Source of the DNA: Siphonodentalium dalli
Taxonomy: Eukaryota > Mollusca > Scaphopoda > Gadilida > Siphonodentaliidae
Length of the DNA: 64,000 nt
Direction of reading: 5' to 3'
Assembly (NCBI GenBank): GCA_032622095.1
Contig: CP136069.1
Coordinates: forward strand, 172,042,394 to 172,106,393
The position numbers and the translations under genes were made by a program. This document shows positions 36,000 to 47,378 of the stretch, one piece after another. The number at the start of each line of letters is the position of its first letter. The first letter of the stretch is position 1. The notes beneath the pieces are model-generated. The model saw only the letters and a program-made list of their open reading frames with translations. It did not search any database and had not been told where the DNA came from.

Positions 36000-36275
36000 A
36001 GTAAAAAGTCGACGACAAATTGTGGATGAATATGGATAACTCTAAAATCAAGTGTTTTTTTTTGTGTGTCAGATATTTGACTGACCGGCAAATTTTCGTT
36101 GAACAAAATGTTGATAAATAACAGGTTTTGGGGAATTTTATACTATAGTTGTGTGGTTAGCATTATTTTTGGGCAATTAATCGATTCTGATAACTGAAGC
36201 GGCATTTCAAAAAAAGTTTGTTGTTGTTGTTGGAATATGACGATATGGGGACCATCGAATCGGATTGACTACCTT
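36000..36275. mobile_element. TTAA element, right-half fragment
   Basis: It ends GGGGACCATCGAATCGGATTG-ACTACCTTCAA and contains the variant interior (TTGGGCAATTAATCGATTCTG) shared with 3385 and 26085. The left part is missing. Confidence 0.5.
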
Positions 36276-36413
36276 CAATCATTCACTATAGTTAGGCCAG
36301 TATAGATTTGACATGAAGCATTGCAATTTCGCCTATACGAGTACGACCATCATTGGTGGTACTTTGATTTGACAAGAATATTATTGTCTAATTTTATTGA
36401 AAATAACAATTAA

Positions 36414-36893
36414 AGGTACTCAATCCGATAAAACTCCTCTCAATTACTATTTCAATGGCTTCGGGGGTCACAAATATTTTATTCGAGTCGAGGAAGTCAC
36501 CCATCAAAGCTCAGATTTGTTAGATATCGATTTTAGAAATCTATTATTTTTCATTATCGGGAATACTTTCTGGCCCAGAACACAGTCAAAATTGCGTTAT
36601 TAGTACCACTTGATTTTAGAGTTATCCATCCTTGTCTGTTTGATTAGTGTTTTGGTGTACACTTCTCGATCATATTACGAAGTTGAAGGCAATTATTAGT
36701 ACTCATCTCGAGAAAATAACAAATTTCAAAAATCAATATCTAATAACTCTGAGCTTTGTTTGATGGGTTCCTCGACTCGAATCGAATATTTTTTACCCTA
36801 AAAGCCAAAGAAATAGTAATATAGGACCCTCTGATCGGATTGTTGTTGTTGGAATCTGTCGAGTAGGGGACCCTCTGATCGGATTGAGTACCT
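36414..36893. mobile_element. TTAA-flanked TIR element (AGGTACTC family)
   Basis: TTAA lies at 36410-36413 and 36894-36897. The ends are AGGTACTCAATCCG / CGGATTGAGTACCT. It is closely similar to the copy at 17285-17763. Confidence 0.7.
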
Positions 36894-37337
36894 TTAAATT
36901 AAACAATGAAACTTATCGCCTGTTTGCACTGTCTTTTAGCCTCAGCTGAAACTATTAACTTTTTTTCTGGTTACTGATATTCAAGATCTATTATCCAAAA
37001 ATTGACGTCGATTCCAATGAGTCAATGAGTTAGGCAGCACCAGTCTCCTTGGTGGTGTACGTTGGTTTCTATAAAAATAAATATATTAATATCCGTATGT
37101 TATAGGTTTAAATGGAGAGAAATGGAAGTGGTTGGAAGGACTAGATTCCAATTGTTTGCATTACTGCAGTTCATCAAACACACTGGCTTGAATATAGCGA
37201 ATCGGCACATGTACACTCATTATACCGTCTTACAATGTTACCAGCAGTATTGTGAAGTAACAGAAGAATGAAAACTTGAAACATATATATTGCTATGTAC
37301 GTGTGATGCACTTGCTCGGCATACTGTTGATGTTTAT

Positions 37338-38267
37338 GTTAACCCTTTACCCAACAGAACGTCCCTGTGCCAATGCATTCTCTTATATATGCGAGTCGAC
37401 CATAGGTCGCCTCGCATATATTAGAGAATGCATTGGCTTAAAGGCACGTGAGGCCTTAGTTGTCGAAAATATTCATATTTTTTCCAATCACCGTAAACAG
37501 AAAAACATTAAAACGCATACAGTTTCGTTCATATATACCATGACCATCGCGTAAATAGCATGTTATCATAAAGATTTACTATATTTTACCTAAGCAAGAG
37601 CCTGATTGTGTTACAGAAGACAACACAGTGCTGCTGGCTAATCACACACAACTGGCATAAACGCTCTTTATTCGTTCCATATCAGGAATTCACCAACAAA
37701 GAACGCTCTTTATGTTTACCATCATAATATAAACAAACACCAGAAAAGTTACTTTTTATGCTTTTGTTTACATAACAATGGTCAAAGATATGACAATAAA
37801 ATACTGTTTATGCGATATTTCTTATTTGTATATGGAAAAAGTCTGTCTTATACATTTTGTTGTTCTTTCTGTTTGTGGCGGTTTTTGACGGGTGGAAATA
37901 TTTTCACAGGATACCCACCGCCAAGGCCAACCGTACCTTTAACACATATTAAAAATGATAAAATTGTCAAAGAATGTAGAAAAATATTATAAAAAATGTT
38001 AAAAAATGTAAGAAAAAATTATAAAATTGTTAAAGAATGTAAGAAAAAATGGTAAAAAGTGTTAAAAAATTATTTTTGTTAGGCCAATGCATTCTCTTAT
38101 ATATGCGAGTCGACAGGGCATAACTGTAACCATCACAATGTGGTCAATGAACCGGTTCCAATGATATCCATATTTGTATGGTGTTATTGAGACAGACCGT
38201 AGATATTTTAGGCTGTTGAAGCTTTATTTTGGGCGTTTTTGGTCGGTTTGTTGGGTAAAGGGTTAAC
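37338..38267. mobile_element. TIR element, GTTAACCCTTTACCC ends
   Basis: The ends GTTAACCCTTTACCCAACA and TGTTGGGTAAAGGGTTAAC are exact inverse copies. Inside are two copies of CCAATGCATTCTCTTATATA (37372 and 38085), the first part of a small palindrome also present three times at 59.9-60.3 kb. AT-rich, with no transposase. Confidence 0.6.
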
Positions 38268-39330
38268 AAATTATCAAATTAGCATGCAGATCAAGCAATG
38301 GTTTGTTCAGACCGTCTCATACTGTGATTTTGTAATTTAAACGTACCATCGTGGTTATGGGAATGGATATAGAAAAGAATGCCATACAGCTGAGAGAAAA
38401 TAATTGTCCACTAAAATATGCTATTTAGTTTTTAAATTAGATATCGATGTACCATATTTAAATACTATAGTACACATATTTTCCTTAACAATTCTAATTC
38501 CATCTACACCATATTGCACAAAGAGTCATGCCAAATACTGACTGAGCTACCGCGTACCCCTGCATATATACCAGTGTAAAACAATACTAATATGCATCTC
38601 AGATTTCGACTGGGACATAATCATTTGACCATGTTAATAAACATGTGTTATAGTCCAGTGCATTTATGAGAAAATAGGGCTGAACCTCAAAATAATTGCA
38701 ACACAATAGATTTTGTTTTATTTTGGTTGGGAGCATCATCGAGTATACTCAGCTAGAAATCAACAAAAATCTGAACATGCGAAATGGCCTTTTTGAGGCA
38801 AAAAGTGGCGAAAATTATGAAAAATTGGTGAAAATGGAGATTAATATTTTTTGTTAATAACTCTTGATGTAAACATACAATTGTTATATTTTCACAATGA
38901 TAAACTGTGGTACAGTTGTATCCAAGATTTTGTACATTTTATTCTATAAATATTGATTAAATTTTCGAAAATGAAAAATTTGCCAAAATTCAGTGAAAAC
39001 TGGAAGTCTACAATAACTCTTGATGCAGTTGTAAAATTGTCATAACTGGGCTTGGAACTATTGTTATATAGTTATATCCACAATTGTGGGGTTTTTTCAT
39101 GTTCTTACTACAAGCAAATAATCAAAATATTTTAGGGTGAAAAGATGTAAATATGACAATAAATCAGAGAAAAATGGAATTTCACATTACATGTTTATGC
39201 ATTAGAAAATTGCCATAGTTGGACTTGGACAGTTGTCAGTCAGTTATATATATATGGGATTTTCCATAAATTTGGGCCAGGTTATATAGAATTTTGAAAA
39301 AATAATAAGTCTGGATAGATCGTTCCGATT
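38268..39330. other. AT-rich intronic stretch
   Basis: Low-complexity AAAATTGG / GAAAATTATG-like DNA with weakly repeated phrases (AATAACTCTTGATG at about 38858 and 39014). No gene is recognised. Confidence 0.35.
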
Positions 39331-39336
39331 TTCAGT

Positions 39337-39639
39337 CTAGGCCTCCATTTCACTGTTGTCAAAAGGCTGTGTGTTCGAACAGTCAACACCTTGGCATTCC
39401 CCACAAGACATAGAACACATAATTCCATGTTTTCGGCATGTGCACCTATTGCTTTTGCAGTCCGTTTTACATTTACAACGAATGATGTTCAGTAGTTCTT
39501 TTGGAGCTGGTGGTTCCTCACATTTGATAGGATTAAGCCGCCCATCGTTAAACTGCCATCCCCAATCTGTTGGTTCCAAATTAAGCCCCTTCCAACACTG
39601 CACCTGGTGATAGTGTATGTAAATGAAATCCTTTTCTAC
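39337..39639 (-). pseudogene. Cysteine-rich CXC-like C-terminal exon or fragment
   Basis: On the minus strand the frame is open from a possible acceptor (CTTTTAG|GTAGAAAAG at 39640) to TAG at 39337-39339, about 100 codons. It begins with a DFIYIHYHQVQCWKG-type stretch, then PTDWGWQF, PPAPKELLNIIRC and a CXC-like cluster (CKCKTDCKSNRCTCRKHG, then CSMSCGECQGVDC). This architecture is known from the ends of large uncharacterised invertebrate proteins and is homologous to 8915-9091. It lies antisense in the tetraspan intron. No upstream exon is recognised, so it may be a stranded piece of a mobile or duplicated gene. The role is unknown; metal or DNA binding is possible by analogy. Confidence 0.6.
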
Positions 39640-39709
39640 CTAAAAGTGGCAATATTGGTTGTTGAAATCTACATTTGTGGCATGTGAAAATAAAGTTAGA
39701 AATCTGATT

Positions 39710-40115
39710 TAACCGGTCGTAATAGGCAGCTTACATGGTGTAATCGAAAGTTTACCAGGTGTTCAATAAATATAAGCGTGACTTTCAATGAAATATTAAG
39801 CCATCCAAAACATGTATACATGACATCGTATAGTTTGGGAAATGTACTTTTAATCGCAAATGTGACGTTTTTAGCACGAAAATAGGAGGTTCAACGTTCA
39901 TTTACTGGAGAACTAGACACGACACTGAAACCAAATAAGTATGAACGTGTATCGGAACACACCGCTCATTGAGGCAGTTTGGCACCCGGCCTGTGATTTT
40001 GACACAATTGAAGGAAACGTGACAATATACGTATCGTAGTAAGTTTGGATGAGCGGCTTTTGTTTACAACAGTTTATTGCAAACCAGCGTTCACTTCCGT
40101 TCAGACACAGTGGTC
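39710..40115. repeat. Dispersed repeat, inverted copy of 27478-27990
   Basis: CATCGTATAGTTTGGGAAAT and AGGTTCAACGTTCATTTAC match the other copy as reverse complement. The two copies lie 12 kb apart in one intron in inverted orientation. Confidence 0.6.
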
Positions 40116-40116
40116 T

Positions 40117-40572
40117 TTTGGTTAGAAGGAACTAAATAAGTAGAATTACGTCCCTTTCGTTTTTACAGGGTATCTCGAATACGAGTTAACAAAATTCTGG
40201 CACGCGATTGGCGTATAATATTTCAATTATATTTACAAATTAAAAAAATATAATACCTATGGCATGTACAAATGTGTGTTTTCACTAGTCTGAAATGCGT
40301 TTGCGTCCAAAAATTGACGGGAGAATAAGGCTGGGTATTTACTTTCGTCAGCAGTTCAAATTTTGTGCAAAAAGTGGGGTAGTGTGGAAAACGCGTGTTG
40401 AAAAGTTGAAAAAAGTGTGGTCAGTATAGTACTCATACATGGCATAAGATGCGCGAAAGGTTGGGCTTCACGAAATTTACGATTTCGTGCAATTCGTATG
40501 TAGCAAATTTAGTGGGCGGGGCCAAACTTTAACACTGAGGCCTATGGAAAACATTTAGTTCCTTCTAACCTA
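40117..40572. mobile_element. Short TIR element, about 455 bp
   Basis: The ends TTGGTTAGAAGGAACTAAAT and ATTTAGTTCCTTCTAACC are inverted. The subterminal TTAACACTGAGGCCTATG links it to 21727-22142. Confidence 0.5.
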
Positions 40573-41080
40573 TATATGCATATATAATTATAGGTACCTT
40601 TGAATTCTGGTAAATTTTCCCGACAATTTTGCGGCCATCGCAGGCAATTCGTCGCGTGTAGGGCTGCATGTAATCCGATATAATATATGACATGAGCTAT
40701 AAATAACCTATATATATCAAATTCACATGCGACTGGGTTGTCAGAGACATGAGCTCGAGCCCAGCTGCAGCTGTTCATATGCTTATGTATAAGCGATTGT
40801 ATCATGTTCTTTATATGCTATTTGTTCATATATAATCTTCAGTAATGGAGGATAATTAAAGATATATATATATACAGGTGATATTGCGCCTGGTCGTGAT
40901 CGACCCTTGAGAACGGTGTATACTGTGCCCCCACCCCCACCCCCCCCCCCCCCGTGTACATCCGGAACCGGAATTTACGCAGGAAGTTCTCATTTGTTTA
41001 CATTAGATATCGATATTGTTCAGATAATATTGATTATATCTAAATAGTAAGACATCAAACACTCTGAATAATTGACGAGT
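40573..41080. other. Unannotated, with a poly-C tract
   Basis: At 40928-40953 a nearly pure C run broken by two A residues. Otherwise AT-rich with no recognised feature. Confidence 0.4.
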
Positions 41081-41081
41081 A

Positions 41082-41212
41082 CAGTAATGCCAAAAGTAAT
41101 TTACCACTTAACCACAGCAGAATTATGGGCAATTTTTCAGGATTTAGTCGGAAATATGGCTTGTTGCCATTCATCGGAAAGCTCTCGCTTACTTTGGGCA
41201 TTACTGTATACT
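41082..41212. mobile_element. TA-flanked MITE (mariner-like ends), short copy
   Basis: Bounded by TA, with CAGTAATGCC at the left and GGGCATTACTG at the right. It is the left half of the 26817 element with most of the right arm deleted. Confidence 0.6.
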
Positions 41213-41762
41213 ATACTTCTATAATCTACTATTTATAAATCCTGGAGATAAAGAACGTCTTGAGAAAAAAACCACGATTATTATGTGAAATTCCACGGAT
41301 CGTCTGCAACTTGGTCTGATAAATACCGAATATGAATGTTTGAATATTACTATTCTATAATGGCTTATATAGCGCCAAACATTTTTTTCGGCTCCTTGTT
41401 ATAATCATTGCCAAAAGAAATAATTATCTGGTATATGGTAAAATGCGGAAGCGCTGTCGTCCAAATTGCAATTCGCATGATGTGTTAGTGTACGGCAATT
41501 TGCAAGTCGAAATAAATATGTACCAATTACAGCCAAATAATTGGTTCAAAATAGGAGTCATATCAGTGTTATAACGATTGTTCCATTTTTTTTATTTCCA
41601 ACTCCTTGGCACACCACGTATACACCCATTAAATGATTACCTATGTTTGGACTTTAAGATATCATTAGAGCGGATTATCATACAATTCTATCTGGTGATT
41701 TTTTTGATACCGTTTCCACGAAACGCCAAACAATGTAATGGGCATTCGTGATTATAGAGCTC
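41213..41762. other. Unannotated AT-rich stretch
   Basis: No exon, RNA or repeat shared with the window is seen. Confidence 0.35.
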
Positions 41763-42650
41763 CCACCAAAGGCTCATTTAATTTTCGAGTCACCGATTAT
41801 GTTTGTGTGGCTTGATATACGGTTTTAATAACAATATATGCCATAAAATATGATCAAAATATATAATTCATCACCATTTGGAACGTCTGTGTCTCAGAAG
41901 GTGCCCACATAGTATTGGAGAATAGCTGAAATCATAGAAACATTTCCCCAGTTGTGGCTCCCAGAATGCAACAGAGTTCAAACTATTTTTATTTCCATTG
42001 AAAATAATAGACTTTGAGCACATAACACACGTCGGTATCTAAACGAAAACAACATGTTCACAGTGTACTACACTGAATAAGTTCATAATACAATATTTTT
42101 GGAGCTTCCTATTTCAAATGGTGTATAATATGGCATATATTGTATATAATGTGATCTGGGATTTCGAAAATTAAGTGGACCTTTAAAGGCCCATTTGATT
42201 TTCGAGTCACCGATTATTTGTGTGTATAGTGCCTTGATATACGGTGTTAATAACAATATATGCCATACAATAGTATTAAAATACTATAATTCATCAACAT
42301 TTGGAACGTCTGTGTCTCAGACAGTAACAGAAAATAGCTGAAATCATAGAAACATCCCCCCGTTGCGCCCCCCCCCCAGAATGCAACATAATTCAAACTA
42401 TTGTTTATTTTCAATAGAAAGGGAATAACTATATCTATAAAATACAGAGTTATTCCCCTTCCAATGAAAATAATCACTTGAGTACAGAACACGCATCGGT
42501 ATCTCAACAAAAACAACATGTTCACAGTTTATTACACCGAATAAGTTATAATACAAGGTTTTGCAGCTTCCTCTTTCAAATGGTTTAGAATATGTCATAG
42601 ATTTTATTTAATGTGATCTGGGGTTTCGAAAATTAAGTGGGCCTTTAATA
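41763..42650. mobile_element. Two adjacent AGGCCC-family TTAA elements
   Basis: Left copy about 41766-42184, right copy about 42187-42650. Each has a CCCA(C/T)TTGATTTTCGAGTC-like start and a TTTCGAAAATTAAGTGG(A/G)C end, and they share one TTTAAAG junction at 42184-42188. Both contain GGAACGTCTGTGTCTCAGA. They look like a tandem or one-into-the-end insertion. Confidence 0.6.
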
Positions 42651-42680
42651 ATACGGCTTTATGGACAAATATTATATAGA

Positions 42681-42840
42681 GAGTAATTAATTGGTTCCGA
42701 GAATTACGTTAAATAATTCACGAGAGGTGAGAGACGTCGGTAAGAAACGAGTGCGCGATAGCGCACGAGTTTCTTACCCAAACGTCTCTCGCCTCGAGTG
42801 AATTATTGAACTTAATTATCGGAACTAATTGATTACTCTA
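42681..42840. repeat. Near-perfect palindrome, about 160 bp
   Basis: The arms GAGTAATTAATTGGTTCCGA and its complement meet at GTGCGCGATAGCGCAC (about 42758). It is a foldback MITE without coding sequence, inside intron 2. Confidence 0.65.
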
Positions 42841-43192
42841 TTTATTACACTTCTGTATCAATTTGGTTCGCCAAATATGATTAAAACACACATAATTAAT
42901 GCATGAAAATCCCGATGTGGAGAAACATCAACCATCGAAATTTCAGTCTAGATCGGTAAGCGATGTAACGTCAAAGACGTCATGGGAAATGACATAATTC
43001 ACTAGTGACATTACCATTTTTAATTAACAGCGTTTGCAATGGAAATCGCGTATAGGAGTGTAATAAAATATAATAATATAATATGTAGTCGAAATCGAGT
43101 TTTTTTTTTTTTTAAATTGCTGTAAATGTGGCCCGGTTGAGATACGCTATCTTTAACCAGATTGATTGAAGTTTTCTCGTTTTTCTCTGCAG

Positions 43193-43431
43193 CTTTTTGT
43201 ATCTTCATTGGAGTAGTTGTCTATGCAGCGATGCAGAAGAGGGATTTCCATGCTGCCTTTGGATTAGCAATTTTCGCCTGTTTAATCTTCGGTGCTGAAT
43301 TTCTATTGCTCGTTCTTCTGTTCATTCTTCAGCGAAAAAGGAATTCATCAGCCACACCTGCCGAACCAGCCACACATGCCGTACAATATCAAAGCAATGT
43401 ACAGCCTACATACACTGTAGTTAAAACATGA
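43193..43431 (+). CDS. Claudin/PMP22-like four-transmembrane protein, exon 3
   Basis: The acceptor is TTTTTCTCTGCAG|CT, phase 1, completing an alanine codon. The exon finishes membrane segment 3 (FCIFIGVVVYAAM), then gives a short loop (QKRDFH), segment 4 (about residues 128-153, AFGLAIFACLIFGAEFLLL) with a buried glutamate (E143), a basic stop-transfer QRKRN and a polar cytoplasmic tail rich in A, P and T, ending in VVKT and TGA. The tail lacks the YV end of typical claudins. The total of 186 residues fits PMP22/EMP or short claudin-like proteins. Which subfamily it belongs to needs an alignment. Confidence 0.82.
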
Positions 43432-43508
43432 TCAAGTTTTGAGTGCGTGAGGTACATGCACCTTTCAGAGTTTCAACCTGTTACGCAATGGGTCGTAATA
43501 TAAAGCTC

Positions 43509-43514
43509 AATAAA
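43509..43514 (+). terminator. Poly(A) signal of the tetraspan gene
   Basis: AATAAA about 80 bases after the stop codon, ahead of a more GC-rich stretch. Confidence 0.6.
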
Positions 43515-43654
43515 AACGTGGTAAACGGAATAGCATACCTTGTTTTAAATTGTTTGACAGTTTTCCGCGCTCCTCCTGCGTGTTACTCATATTTTGGTAC
43601 CTTTTCAGCGCAATGCAAGCACCGGCCTGATCGCAGCGGAATGTGACAGGGGCT

Positions 43655-44109
43655 TTACTTGAAACGTAAAGCGTAACTGGTTGGTCGCCATTGTTTTAGT
43701 TTACTCAAAACATGATGACGGATTGTTAAATTAGTTCCGGCTCTTAATTTAAATAGGTTAAGCAGTCACGTGGGTATGGTGAGACAGTTGGTCACGTGTT
43801 GGGTGAGACAGGGAACTCTCACCCAGCTATCCCACACGGGCTGCCTGTGCTAAAATGTGTTGGGATAGGAGAATAATATTTTCTCCCACCCCCTACACAC
43901 TTTAGCACAGGCAGCCAGTGTGAGATAGCTGGGCGATATTTTCCCGTCTCACATAACACGTGACCATCTATCTCACACCACCCACGTGACAGCTTTACCT
44001 ATTTAATTAAGAGCCGGAACAAACTTAAGAATCCGTCATCATGTTTTGTGTGAACTAAAACAGACCAAAACAATGGCGACCAACCAGTTACGCTTCACGT
44101 TTCAAGTAA
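43655..44109. repeat. 455-bp palindrome downstream of the tetraspan gene
   Basis: The ends TTACTTGAAACGTAAAGCG and CGCTTCACGTTTCAAGTAA pair, as do CTGGTTGGTCGCCATTG and its complement, and long stretches in between (CACACTGGCTGCCTGTGC-type core around 43880). Confidence 0.7.
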
Positions 44110-44633
44110 ATAAATACGGACGAATTCGTGGACGCTAATACAAATGGAGATAAGCCTCAACTGTTAATCACGAAAAACCTTCAAAATATACTCACTTGCA
44201 GACACAGAGTTGCATATATAACATGAAATATAAACGACTAATTTGCGAACATATTCCATAAAACGGAAGACCCCAAGCGAAACTGGCACCACTAGCACAT
44301 TTCGTAACAGGTAAACAATAGCCGCTTCACAAATGACGAACGAAATAATTCCACATTCGAACTGTTGTCATCGTTGCAATAAATCGGCGAACGAGTCTAA
44401 CTAACATTTGTCTGTCATATATTCACATGTTTCCTTTTCTAATGGTATCGATATGGTCATTTCCGATGACAAACACGGTTAGTCCAGTTGTATATACTTC
44501 ATATCAATACGCGCGTTTCTCGGAATTAATGCAGGTGCAACGATGTGACGTATCCATGTCGTTTTCACAAGACCGTGTCGATTTCACTCTAACGTATTAA
44601 TCCTGCGCGCACGGGTAACGCGCTTTGTTTTTA
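44110..44633. other. Intergenic stretch, nothing identified
   Basis: No exon or shared repeat is seen. CpG dinucleotides are more frequent than in the AT-rich introns. Confidence 0.3.
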
Positions 44634-45014
44634 AATCACCCCAGTTAATCACGAATATCGCATTAGATTTCTTCCCAGATATACCGTTACGAAGCTACTG
44701 GAATTTGCCAAAGATTGGTAGGGATAAAAATGATCCATCATGACCTGGGGTGTGGGATGGAAAAATCTCACCCACGGGGCCAGATATTTGGTCCGGACAC
44801 TCGGCCGAGTGTCCGGACCAAATATCTGGCCCCGATGGTGAGATTTTTCCATCCCACACCCCAGGTCATGATGGATCATTTTTCTCCTAACCCAAGAGCC
44901 TCATTCCGATTTTTGGTTTTATACCAATCTTTGGCACATTCCAGTAGCTTCGTAACGGTATATCTGGGGAGAAATCTGATGCGATCGATATTCGTGATTA
45001 ACTGGGATGATTTT
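44634..45014. repeat. 380-bp palindrome just upstream of a start codon
   Basis: The ends AAATCACCCCAGTTAATCACG and CGTGATTAACTGGGATGATTT pair. The tip is CACTCGGCCGAGTG at about 44808, flanked by arms with TTTGGTCCGGACACTCGG. It ends about 55 bp before the zinc-finger ATG. Confidence 0.75.
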
Positions 45015-45069
45015 GGTATATACCCACAGTGGTGCAAGATCGGCGGAGAAAACAGTGGAGAGTTTCAAG

Positions 45070-45095
45070 ATGGCGACGGACAAATTTAGCGTAAG
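45070..45095 (+). CDS. Zinc-finger gene, exon 1
   Basis: ATG in the context TTCAAGATGGCGACGG, a good Kozak and YY1-like start. It encodes MATDKFSV plus two bases of the next codon, and the donor AAG|GTACGT is near consensus (phase 2). It joins in frame to the exon at 46099, giving MATDKFSVRVEAMEES. The match of phase, donor and acceptor makes this short exon credible, though no transcript is available. Confidence 0.6.
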
Positions 45096-46098
45096 GTACG
45101 TGGTTCAACTCAATGAATGTTTTCTCTCATTTAAGTATTTCATTTCACTACAATAAAGTTGCACAGGCAGTCGAATTGTGTGTGGAATATATTCGGCATG
45201 TTGTTCAATTGATATTAAGTATTTTAAGTGTGCTAGAAAGGTCAACATGTGGTGAAATGTTTTGTTAACTTTTTGAGGTGGCGAGATTCGTGCATAAATT
45301 GTGAATCCGACGGGATTCATATGTAACCCTTACGGGATTGTTTGCTAGAGGATATGAAGTTACACGAGTAATGGAATTTATACTTAACATCACACTTAGG
45401 ACTAATTAAATTGGTAAAACTGAAATTATTTTCCAAATTGTCAAAATGGCGGTGCAGATGAAGACAATTTACACAATAATGATGATGGTGTAGAGTACAA
45501 TATTTATGATTGTGTAGAGTATTTTCTAAATAATTCAAATACCTGGATGTAATTATAAGCAATCAACGTCGTTTGTGGTGTCATTTCGGGCGTAGACCTA
45601 ATTATCAATGTCATGCAGGCATTATAGGCATACGGTATAGGCTATTTTGTACGGCAATTTCGGCCTCCGAGTCTGGCACCTACATTGGCCTCTGCATAAA
45701 TGACATCGCAAACGACGTTGATCCCATAATTATATTGTCCAGAACACAGAGCAAAAATATACCATCAATTTGCATTTATGCTCGGAAGAGTTTTTTTTAT
45801 GAAACCTAATGAATTAAAAAAAATTGAAACATTAAAGGGTCTAGATATGATCAATTGGATTGTATCGGTGTCCGGTCATCATGGATTAAGGTCATGAAGA
45901 CCATGCATTGCTTCTATAGTGGAATTTATAACTATATAGCCATTATTATGCCTACTATATATATAGAGATGACAAATATAAGAAATTATGTGCATTAAGA
46001 GTAATTTGGTAACGTATCTCTTTCGCCACGTCCCGGTATACATATATTGAACTTTGCTCTCCATTACCTCACTTGTGATTGCTTATTTTTTATTTCAG
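45096..46098 (+). other. Intron 1 of the zinc-finger gene
   Basis: About 1.0 kb, GT-AG. It contains a diverged ATCAACGTCG-family palindromic element (about 45549-45740) and a GACAAATATAAGAAATTAT stretch (45972) also found in the palindrome at 54050. Confidence 0.5.
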
Positions 46099-46909
46099 AG
46101 TTGAAGCAATGGAAGAATCCTTCAACGAAGAATCAGGCTCAACGTCTCAGATAACGAGTGGTCAGTCGGACTCGGACAAGCGATTCAGGCATGTTTGTGC
46201 AAATTCCTTCAACATGAAAAAGCATGAGAATACACACACAAATTCACAACCACTCCCGTGTGGTGATGGAGGCCAAAAGTTTATTGAGAAACATTTGCAC
46301 ATCGTGTAAAGCACGGTGGTGGATCTAAATTTTAATGCGACAAATGGCCCAAATTTTTTTCTCGCAAGTACACTATGAATCACCATATAGAAAGTCACCA
46401 AATTGGAAAGTGGTACACATTGTGATAAATGCGGTTCTGTATTTGGGACATGACAATCTGCGGGATGGGATGGGATATGGGACAAAACGACAATCTGCGG
46501 GACAGAATTTCAAATTGCGTGGGACGGCCGATATCTCGAGGAATACAGGGCGTAGGGGGCTCATTTTGGTGTCTAACGAAAGGCACACGTTCGCCCTATC
46601 CAAACATATTAACCCCGCCACTAACCAAACACCAGAAGTTGCATTATTTGATCGACAACTGACCTAACATGGGGTGGAATTTGGGATAGCATGACAATCT
46701 GCGGGACAGGATTTTCAAATTGCGTGGGACGGCCGATAGCTCGAGGAATACAGCGCATAGAGGGCTACTTTTGGTGTCTAACGAAAGGTCCACATTCGCC
46801 CTACACATATTAACCCCGCCACTGACCGGACACCGGAAGTTACATTATCCGGTCGACAACTGACCTAACATAAAATGCCACAAACACGAAAAACTGCGTT
46901 CGACATTAA

Positions 46910-47378
46910 AGGTACTCAACCCGTAAAGAGGGTCCCCATCTCAACAGATTCCAACAACAACAATCCGATCAGAGGGCCCTATATTACTATTTCTTTGGCT
47001 TTGGGGGTAAAAAATATTTGATTCGAGTCGAGGAACCCATCAAACAAAGCTCAGAGTTATTAGATATTGATTTTTGAAAATTCTTATGTTCTCGAGATGA
47101 GTACTTATAACTGCCGTCAATTTGGTAACATGCTCGAGATTTTACGCCAAAATTCTATTCAAACAGACAAGGATGGATAACTCTATAATCAAGTGGTAAT
47201 AATTGACTACGTACTGGGCCAGTAAGAATTCACGATAATGAAAAATAATAGATTTCTAAAATCGATATCTAACAAATCTGAGCTTTGATGGGTGACTTCC
47301 TCGACTCGAATCAAATTTTTTTGACCCCCGAAGCCATTGAAATAGTAATTGAGAGGAGTTTTATCGGGTTGAGTACCT
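46910..47378. mobile_element. TTAA element inserted in the foldback's left arm
   Basis: The body of 469 bp, AGGTACTCAACCCG...CGGGTTGAGTACCT, lies between TTAA at 46906-46909 and 47379-47382. The right arm keeps the unoccupied site: a single TTAA at 51652-51655 in the complement of TTCGACATTAATGTTTAG. This proves element boundaries and a TTAA duplication. Confidence 0.85.

Larger units (their letters stand above)
27468..43192 (+). other. Intron 2 of the tetraspan gene (15.7 kb)
   Basis: GT-AG, phase 1. It holds a minus-strand LINE remnant, nested foldback elements, TTAA elements and a minus-strand cysteine-rich coding fragment, all listed separately. No additional in-frame exon is required or seen. 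Confidence 0.65.
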
